From: Deltaproteobacteria bacterium
GTDB taxonomy: Bacteria > Desulfobacterota > Desulfobacteria > Desulfobacterales > C00003060
Reading direction: 5' to 3'
NCBI GenBank assembly: GCA_019309245.1
Contig: JAFDGP010000069.1
Coordinates: 1-9,877 of the forward strand
DNA length: 9,877 nt
The position numbers were made by a program, and so were the translations under genes. This document shows positions 5,820 to 9,877 of this stretch, piece by piece. The notes under the pieces were generated by a model. That model saw only the letters and a program-made list of their open reading frames with translations, did no database searches and was not told where the DNA came from. The stretch's first letter is position 1. The number at the start of each line of letters is the position of its first letter.

Positions 5820-6703
5820 CCGCAGCGCGGGGTTCATTGGAACAACAAAAAATCGTCATCATTACGGGCCTGTCGGGTTCGGGAAAAAGCACGGCCATGA
5901 AGGCCCTTGAAGACGCCGGTTTTTTTTGCGTGGACAACCTGCCGATCGTCTTGCTCCCGGCGTTCTTGCGGGTGCGAATCGGGCAGTCCTGGGAAGTCTC
6001 AAACCTGGCCCTGATTATGGATATCCGTGAGAAAACCTTTGTTTCCCGCTACCCTGAAGTTTTCAACGAGCTCAAAGGACAGGGATACCAGTTTGAAATC
6101 ATTTTCCTGGAGGCCTCGGAAAATGATCTGATCCGGCGGTACAGCCAAACCCGAAGGCAACACCCGCTGGCGCGGGAAAAAGGCTTGCTCGAAGGCATTC
6201 GCGCTGAAAAAGCCCAGCTTCAGGACCTTCGGGAGATTGCCGATATTGTGATCGATACCTCGAACTGCAATGTCCACGAACTCAGGGCGATCGTGCTTCG
6301 CCATGTGTTGAAGCAAATTCATGGGACGCAGATCCAGGTGCTCATTCAGTCATTTGGGTTCAAATTTGGCATTCCCCGTGAAGCGGACCTGATCATGGAT
6401 GTGCGGTTTTTGCCGAACCCCTATTTTGTCCCGGAACTCAAGGAACTGGACGGCACAACCGCCCCGGTTGAGCTGTATGTCAAACAATGGGACCAAACAA
6501 GGATTTTTATTGACAAGTACTTAGATCTTCTTGACTTTTTGTTGCCCCTCTACGAAGAGGAGGGAAAGTCATACCTGACTGTCGCCATCGGCTGTACCGG
6601 GGGAAGGCATCGGTCGGTGGTGGTGGCCCATGAGGTTTTTGAGCACCTGAAGGGCAAACTGAAATCCGTGCACTTGACACACCGTGATATTGAGTTAGGT
6701 TAG
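5816..6703 (+). CDS. rapZ: RNase adapter / nucleotide-binding protein RapZ (YvcJ family)
   Basis: RapZ-family proteins bind nucleotides. In E. coli RapZ guides the GlmZ small RNA to RNase E and so controls glucosamine-6-phosphate synthesis for the cell envelope. The 295-aa product has Walker A GLSGSGKS (18-25), ALEDAGFFCVDNLPIVLLP, RRYSQTRRQHPL, VIDTSNCNVHEL, ESFGFK-like QSFGFKFGIPREADLIMDVR, RFLPNPYFVPEL and the C-terminal SYLTVAIGCTGGRHRS (252-267). The only start near the Walker A is TTG. TTG 5816 overlaps the ptsN stop (TTGA). TTG 5837 has GGGG 5 nt upstream and would shorten the protein by 7 residues. The protein ends HRDIELG and lacks the basic tail (EKRKP) of E. coli RapZ, so RNA binding may differ. 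Synteny rpoN-hpf-ptsN-rapZ is conserved in proteobacteria. Confidence 0.95.
   Translation: MTAARGSLEQQKIVIITGLSGSGKSTAMKALEDAGFFCVDNLPIVLLPAFLRVRIGQSWEVSNLALIMDIREKTFVSRYPEVFNELKGQGYQFEIIFLEASENDLIRRYSQTRRQHPLAREKGLLEGIRAEKAQLQDLREIADIVIDTSNCNVHELRAIVLRHVLKQIHGTQIQVLIQSFGFKFGIPREADLIMDVRFLPNPYFVPELKELDGTTAPVELYVKQWDQTRIFIDKYLDLLDFLLPLYEEEGKSYLTVAIGCTGGRHRSVVVAHEVFEHLKGKLKSVHLTHRDIELG
6674..6701 (+). promoter_or_regulatory. Weak internal promoter candidate upstream of the mannose-type EIIA gene
   Basis: A perfect -35 hexamer TTGACA (6674-6679) within the rapZ 3' end is followed after 16 nt by TAGGTT (6696-6701), a poor -10 with 3 of 6 matches. It is well placed to drive the EIIA-gap-tpiA genes across the 92-nt gap, but the weak -10 makes this tentative. 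Confidence 0.22.
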
Positions 6704-6734
6704 GGCGTCCATTCATCAAAGACTTATAGACAAA

Positions 6735-6772
6735 GCTCTCGGCTGCCGGTTGCCGTGATGGTTCTTGAGAGC
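6735..6772 (+). other. Hairpin in the rapZ-EIIA intergenic region
   Basis: GCTCTC (6735-6740) pairs with GAGAGC (6767-6772). The 26-nt interior can form a smaller GGC/GCC stem (6741-6743 with 6752-6754). No T-tract follows, so a rho-independent terminator is unlikely. The structure ends 23 nt before the EIIA ATG and could be an mRNA processing or stability element. Otherwise this 92-nt gap shows nothing but the EIIA Shine-Dalgarno sequence GAGGAA (6781-6786). Confidence 0.25.
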
Positions 6773-6795
6773 CGGAAAGCGAGGAATTATACACT

Positions 6796-7218
6796 ATGAT
6801 TGGAATTGTGATTGTGACGCACAGCGGTTTGGGTGAGGCCCTGATTGAGGCCGCAGAATGCGTCCTGGGTGGGCCGTTGGAAGCGACTACCGCGGTGAGT
6901 GTGGACCTTAACCACAGCGCTGAAAAGATGAGAAAAAAGATCGTGTCAGCGATTAAGGCTGTGGATCAGGGCGATGGCGTGATTATGCTCACCGACATGT
7001 TTGGGGGCACGCCGTCCAATTTGAGCCTGTCTTTTCTCGAAGAGGGAAAGATTGATGTGTTGACCGGGGTCAACCTGCCGGTTTTAATTCGGGCGGAAAA
7101 GATGCGCCGCGATGACAACGACCTGGACCACCTGGCTGAAAGCATACAGGCGTACGGGAAAAAGAGCATCTCTTTGGCTAGCGGGGTCTTGAAAGGGAAT
7201 AAAAAGACCGGGACCTAA
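6796..7218 (+). CDS. PTS mannose-family EIIA domain protein
   Basis: This is a 140-aa stand-alone IIA domain of the mannose/sorbose PTS family, which takes phosphate from HPr onto an N-terminal histidine. The sequence begins MIGIVIVTHSGLGEALIEAA, with the catalytic His9 in the THSGLGEAL motif. It contains the family's GVIMLTDMFGGTPSNLSLSF block (about 61-80), then VLTGVNLPVLIRA. Full sugar importers would add IIB, IIC and IID, and none is present here. In deltaproteobacteria such orphan IIAs sit after rapZ and are thought to be regulatory parts of an incomplete PTS; that role is inference from context. The start is supported by GAGGAA 9 nt upstream. gap follows 17 nt after the stop. Confidence 0.9.
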   Translation: MIGIVIVTHSGLGEALIEAAECVLGGPLEATTAVSVDLNHSAEKMRKKIVSAIKAVDQGDGVIMLTDMFGGTPSNLSLSFLEEGKIDVLTGVNLPVLIRAEKMRRDDNDLDHLAESIQAYGKKSISLASGVLKGNKKTGT

Positions 7219-7235
7219 GACTGGAAGGAGGCGTT

Positions 7236-8240
7236 ATGAGCGTTCGTGTGGGAATCAACGGGTTTGGACGGATAGGGCGGCTTGCTTTCAGGGCGGCCAT
7301 GAAAAACGACGCGGTTGACGTGGTAGCCATCAATGACCTGACCGATGCGGCTACCATGGCGCATTTGCTCAAATACGACTCGGTGCACCGGGCGCTGGAG
7401 GCCGAAATTGTCGCCGGGAAAGACGCGATCGAGGTCGATGGACGTTCGATCGTCTACACGGCGGTCAAGGATCCCGCGGACCTGAAGTGGAAGGACCTCG
7501 GAGTGGACGTAGTTATGGAGTGTACAGGGTTTTTCCGCACGCGGGAAGGGGCCGGAAAACACCTGACTGCGGGCGCCAAGAAGGTGATTATTTCTGCACC
7601 GGCTACGGATCCGGACATCACGATCGTCATCGGCGTCAATGATGCCCTGTATGATCCGAAGGCCCATCACATCATCTCCAACGCGTCGTGCACCACGAAC
7701 TGCCTGGCCCCCGTGGCCAAGGTGTTGTCCGAGAATTTCGGAATCATTAGCGGGCTGATGACCACGGTGCACTCCTACACCGGGGATCAGCGGCTGCTTG
7801 ATTTTCCTCATAAGGACCTCAGGCGTGCCCGAGCGGCGGCGCTTTCCATGATTCCCACGACCACGGGGGCGGCAAAGGCCGTGGCGCTGGTACTGCCGGA
7901 ACTGGAGGGCAAACTCAACGGGCTTGCGGTTCGGGTGCCCACCGCGAATGTGTCGCTGGTGGATCTGGTGGCCAGGGTGGGGAAGACCGGGTTGACACCT
8001 GCCGATGTGAACGCGGCTTTAAAAGGGGCTGCTGAAGGACCCCTCAATGGTATTTTGGGGTTTAGTGAGCTGCCTTTGGTATCCAGTGACTTTAACGGCA
8101 CGACGCTTTCTTCAGTCGTGGACGCTCCCACCACCTACGTGATGGACGATTTGGTCAAGGTCCTGTCGTGGTATGACAATGAAAGCGGATACGCGACCAG
8201 GATGGTGGATCTGGCGGCCATTATCGGCGGCCGAATTTAA
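7236..8240 (+). CDS. gap: Glyceraldehyde-3-phosphate dehydrogenase, type I
   Basis: The enzyme reversibly oxidises and phosphorylates glyceraldehyde 3-phosphate to 1,3-bisphosphoglycerate with NAD(P), in glycolysis and gluconeogenesis. The 334-aa product is full length. The Rossmann motif is VGINGFGRIGR (5-15). Asp34 in AINDLTD is typical of NAD binding. The active site is SNASCTTNCLAP with Cys152, and the catalytic base is His179 in TTVHSYTGDQ. The phosphate-site motif RRARAAALSMIPTTTGAAKA and the C-terminal SWYDNESGYATRMVDL are intact. A very strong Shine-Dalgarno sequence (AAGGAGG, 7225-7231, 4 nt before ATG) suggests high expression. tpiA follows after 26 nt, with no pgk between them. Whether it works mainly in glycolysis or gluconeogenesis cannot be told from the sequence. 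Confidence 0.97.
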   Translation: MSVRVGINGFGRIGRLAFRAAMKNDAVDVVAINDLTDAATMAHLLKYDSVHRALEAEIVAGKDAIEVDGRSIVYTAVKDPADLKWKDLGVDVVMECTGFFRTREGAGKHLTAGAKKVIISAPATDPDITIVIGVNDALYDPKAHHIISNASCTTNCLAPVAKVLSENFGIISGLMTTVHSYTGDQRLLDFPHKDLRRARAAALSMIPTTTGAAKAVALVLPELEGKLNGLAVRVPTANVSLVDLVARVGKTGLTPADVNAALKGAAEGPLNGILGFSELPLVSSDFNGTTLSSVVDAPTTYVMDDLVKVLSWYDNESGYATRMVDLAAIIGGRI

Positions 8241-8266
8241 GGGGTTTACGGAAGGGAGGCAGTACG

Positions 8267-9040
8267 ATGGCTCAACGAACGCCATTGATCGCCGGAAACT
8301 GGAAGATGTTTAAGACCGGACCGGAGGCTGCTGACACGGCCGGGCGGCTCAGGTCCCTGGTAGCTGATATTGTAGACGTGGATGTGATGGTGGCCCCGCA
8401 GTTTGCCGCTTTGTGTTCGGTGGCTGAAGCCCTCAAAGGATCCAGGATTGCCCTGGGGGCCCAGGATGTGTTTTGGGAAAAACAAGGGGCCTACACCGGA
8501 GAGGTGTCTGCGCCGATGTTGAAGGCCGCTGGGTGTACCCATATTATCGTTGGGCATTCTGAACGCCGGCAATATTTTTCAGAAACAAACGAGACAGTCA
8601 ACAAGAAGGTGAAGGCCGTGTTTGAAGAAGGCCTGGTCCCGGTGATGTGCATCGGCGAATCCGAGGCGCAGCGCGAGGCCGGAAAGACATTCTCCGTGAT
8701 CGAGGAACAATTGGAAAGAGGTCTTGACGGCGTGGACCATGCCGGCCTTGAGAGGTTTATTCTTGCCTATGAGCCGGTCTGGGCGATCGGCACGGGGAAG
8801 ACTGCGACAAGTGACCAGGCCCAGGAGGTCCACCGGTTTATCCGGGAGTGGGTGGAAAAGGCCGCTGGGAATTCAATTGCAAACAGTCTTCGGATATTGT
8901 ATGGTGGCAGCGTCAAGCCTGAAAATATTGCAGGACTGATGGCCATGGACGACATCGACGGCGCACTGGTCGGCGGGGCCAGCCTGGACGCGGATTCGTT
9001 CGCGGGCATCGTGCGGCCCTGTTCCGCAGGGTCTGCATAA
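8267..9040 (+). CDS. tpiA: Triosephosphate isomerase
   Basis: The enzyme interconverts dihydroxyacetone phosphate and glyceraldehyde 3-phosphate as a cytoplasmic TIM-barrel dimer. The 257-aa product has all key residues: Asn11 and Lys13 in AGNWKM (9-14), electrophile His97 in IIVGHSERR (93-101), catalytic base Glu169 in AYEPVWAIGTG (167-177), which leads into flexible loop 6, and the phosphate-binding RILYGGSVKPEN and GALVGGASLD segments. The start is confirmed by AAGGGAGG (8252-8259), 7 nt upstream. It probably shares a transcript with gap. A 177-nt gap containing an imperfect palindrome separates it from secG. Confidence 0.97.
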   Translation: MAQRTPLIAGNWKMFKTGPEAADTAGRLRSLVADIVDVDVMVAPQFAALCSVAEALKGSRIALGAQDVFWEKQGAYTGEVSAPMLKAAGCTHIIVGHSERRQYFSETNETVNKKVKAVFEEGLVPVMCIGESEAQREAGKTFSVIEEQLERGLDGVDHAGLERFILAYEPVWAIGTGKTATSDQAQEVHRFIREWVEKAAGNSIANSLRILYGGSVKPENIAGLMAMDDIDGALVGGASLDADSFAGIVRPCSAGSA

Positions 9041-9051
9041 GATAGAAGGGT

Positions 9052-9185
9052 ATCTCTAAAAATTAAAATTTCGATCCGAGTGCAAGGCATGCGAAAATTC
9101 TAACCGCAGGCATATTGGATGTATTCCGAGGACTAGAATTTGAGCATAACGCCGCAATCGGCGTCGAAAGGCAATTTTTAGAGGT
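9052..9185. repeat. 134-bp imperfect palindromic element between tpiA and secG
   Basis: Most of the tpiA-secG gap is a long inverted repeat centred near 9118. Outer arms CTCTAAAAATT (9054-9064) and AATTTTTAGAG (9173-9183) are perfectly complementary over 11 bp, plus A-T and T-G pairs outside. Further nested matches share the same centre: TTTCGA (9069-9074) with TCGAAA (9164-9169), ATGC (9089-9092) with GCAT (9144-9147), and AAATTCTA (9095-9102) with TAGAATTT (9134-9141). It has no coding capacity and no T-tract. The architecture resembles a MITE- or REP-like dispersed element. I believe comparable 'CCGCAGGCATA...CCGAGGA' palindromes recur between genes in deltaproteobacteria, but that is memory, not a search. 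As RNA it would fold into a long bulged hairpin between tpiA and secG. No clear target duplication is visible. Confidence 0.65.
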
Positions 9186-9217
9186 GGCCTAGAATTTCCG
9201 GGCGGGAAGTTAGGGTT

Positions 9218-9709
9218 ATGTCCACGTTTATTGTATTGATTCATGTGGTTGTCTGTATTGCGTTGATCCTGATCGTGTTGCTCCAAACGGGCAAAGGGGC
9301 TGACATGGGAGCCGCCTTTGGCGGCGGGAGCAGCCAAACCGTGTTCGGCAGCACGGGTGCCTCGACCTTTTTGACCAAGGCGACCACGGTGGCTGCCGTG
9401 GTCTTCATGCTTACATCGCTGAGCCTGGCCTACCTTTCGAGCCGGCGGCCCACGGTTTCGATTGTGCCGGAAGCACCGGTAACAGCGCCGGACCAAGAAA
9501 TTCCAGAAGCGCCAGGGGAGGCGGTGCCTGCTGCACCGGTACACTCGGAGGCCGCACAGCATCCGGAACAGAGTTCCCAGATGCAACCGGGGGCGGGGCA
9601 GCCGGCTGCTTCTTCCGATGTGTCGGCAACGGCTGAATCGGCAGCCCAACAGGCTTCCAAACCGGTGGCCGCCCAGCCTGCCGAGGCACCTGCTGCCTCT
9701 AAGAAATGA
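9218..9709 (+). CDS. secG: Preprotein translocase subunit SecG with extended C-terminal tail
   Basis: SecG is the small accessory subunit of the SecYEG protein-export channel in the inner membrane. The 163-aa product starts with membrane helix 1 (about 3-22, TFIVLIHVVVCIALILIVLL). The family loop QTGKGADMGAAFGGGSSQTVFG, in two adjoining blocks at 23-44, comes next. STGASTFLTKATTV precedes helix 2 (about 55-75). The core ends near residue 78. The remaining ~85 residues form a low-complexity Ala/Pro/Gln/Glu-rich tail (PEAPVTAPDQEIPEAPGEAV and onwards), probably disordered, longer than in the ~110-aa E. coli SecG. The start codon is preceded only by a weak TTAGGG very close to ATG. The stop lies 6 nt before the tRNA-Leu 5' end, so both probably share one transcript. 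Confidence 0.93.
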   Translation: MSTFIVLIHVVVCIALILIVLLQTGKGADMGAAFGGGSSQTVFGSTGASTFLTKATTVAAVVFMLTSLSLAYLSSRRPTVSIVPEAPVTAPDQEIPEAPGEAVPAAPVHSEAAQHPEQSSQMQPGAGQPAASSDVSATAESAAQQASKPVAAQPAEAPAASKK

Positions 9710-9715
9710 TCTTGT

Positions 9716-9802
9716 GCCGAAGTGGTGGAATTTGGTAGACACGCTGTCTTGAGGGGGCAGTGGGTAACTCCCGTGCGGGTTCAAATCCCGCCTTCGGCAC
9801 CA
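9716..9802 (+). tRNA. tRNA-Leu (anticodon GAG)
   Basis: The 87-nt sequence folds as a class II tRNA. The acceptor stem GCCGAAG (9716-9722) pairs perfectly with CTTCGGC (9792-9798), followed by discriminator A and an encoded CCA (9800-9802). The D-arm is GTGGAATTTGGTAGACAC. The anticodon stem CTGTC/GGCAG encloses the loop TTGAGGG with anticodon GAG (9751-9753), reading CUC and CUU leucine codons. A long variable arm (GGGTAACTCCC) is typical of tRNA-Leu. The T-arm GCGGGTTCAAATCCCGC is canonical. It lies 6 nt after the secG stop and is followed by a terminator. Confidence 0.97.
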
Positions 9803-9824
9803 ACAAAATAGGGTATAAATTCAG

Positions 9825-9859
9825 AGGGTTGGCGATATTACGTCGGCCCTTGATTTTTT
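9825..9859 (+). terminator. Rho-independent terminator after tRNA-Leu
   Basis: AGGGTTGGCG (9825-9834) pairs with CGTCGGCCCT (9841-9850) over 10 continuous pairs, including three G-T wobbles, around a 6-nt loop ATATTA. TGA and then six Ts (9854-9859) follow. It would end the transcript carrying secG and the tRNA. Confidence 0.75.
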
Positions 9860-9877
9860 GGCACCCATCAAAAAGGA

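Noticed and set aside
6735..6772. Terminator between rapZ and the mannose-type EIIA gene
   Set aside because: The stem is short with a large interior, and no T-tract follows.
7215..7811. 198-codon minus-strand open frame across gap
   Set aside because: It is a shadow of the highly conserved gap frame with no recognisable protein features.
9056..9784. 242-codon minus-strand open frame across the palindrome, secG and the tRNA
   Set aside because: It reads through secG and the tRNA gene in antisense, and its Arg/Gly/His-rich composition reflects the GC-rich repeats of the secG tail.
9859..9877. TGGCAC near the right edge as a sigma-54 promoter
   Set aside because: Ten nt after GG the sequence is AA, with no GC -12 element.

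Overview
The window looks like chromosomal housekeeping DNA from a Gram-negative bacterium, most likely a deltaproteobacterium (Desulfobacterota, perhaps a Desulfosarcina/Desulfatitalea-like sulfate reducer). I infer this from three things: a lipopolysaccharide export cluster fused to the rpoN-hpf-ptsN-rapZ block, a mannose-family PTS IIA gene directly after rapZ, and a class II (Cys-containing, Aquifex-like) KdsA. No species can be named from the sequence alone. I see no phage, transposase, CRISPR array or defence genes.

Layout. Positions 1-199 (minus strand) hold the N-terminal 66 codons of a membrane-anchored protein that runs off the left edge, tentatively an M23-type peptidase. A 207-nt divergent intergenic region separates it from a long plus-strand series. 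From 407 to 3295 lie kdsA, lptC, lptA and lptB: synthesis of Kdo-8-phosphate, and the inner-membrane, periplasmic and ATPase parts of LPS transport. From 3330 to 7218 lie rpoN (sigma-54), a long-form hpf, ptsN (EIIA-Ntr), rapZ and a mannose-type EIIA. From 7236 to 9040 are gap and tpiA, two glycolytic enzymes. After a 177-nt gap filled mostly by an imperfect palindromic element come secG (9218-9709), a tRNA-Leu(GAG) gene only 6 nt further on, and a rho-independent terminator (9825-9859).

How the genes fit together. Stop/start overlaps (kdsA-lptC, rpoN-hpf, ptsN-rapZ) and short gaps suggest one or a few long transcripts linking LPS export, sigma-54/PTS-type nitrogen and envelope regulation, and lower glycolysis. 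The secG-tRNA-Leu(GAG) pairing matches the E. coli secG-leuU order, so it appears to be an old linkage.

The genes themselves are well-known families, and I do not see a convincing new multi-gene system. The most unusual items are the ~134-bp imperfect palindrome between tpiA and secG, a sigma-54-like promoter match that runs into the kdsA start codon in the same cluster that encodes sigma-54, the missing kdsC/kdsD and pgk partners, and a RapZ whose C-terminus lacks the basic tail used for RNA binding in E. coli.
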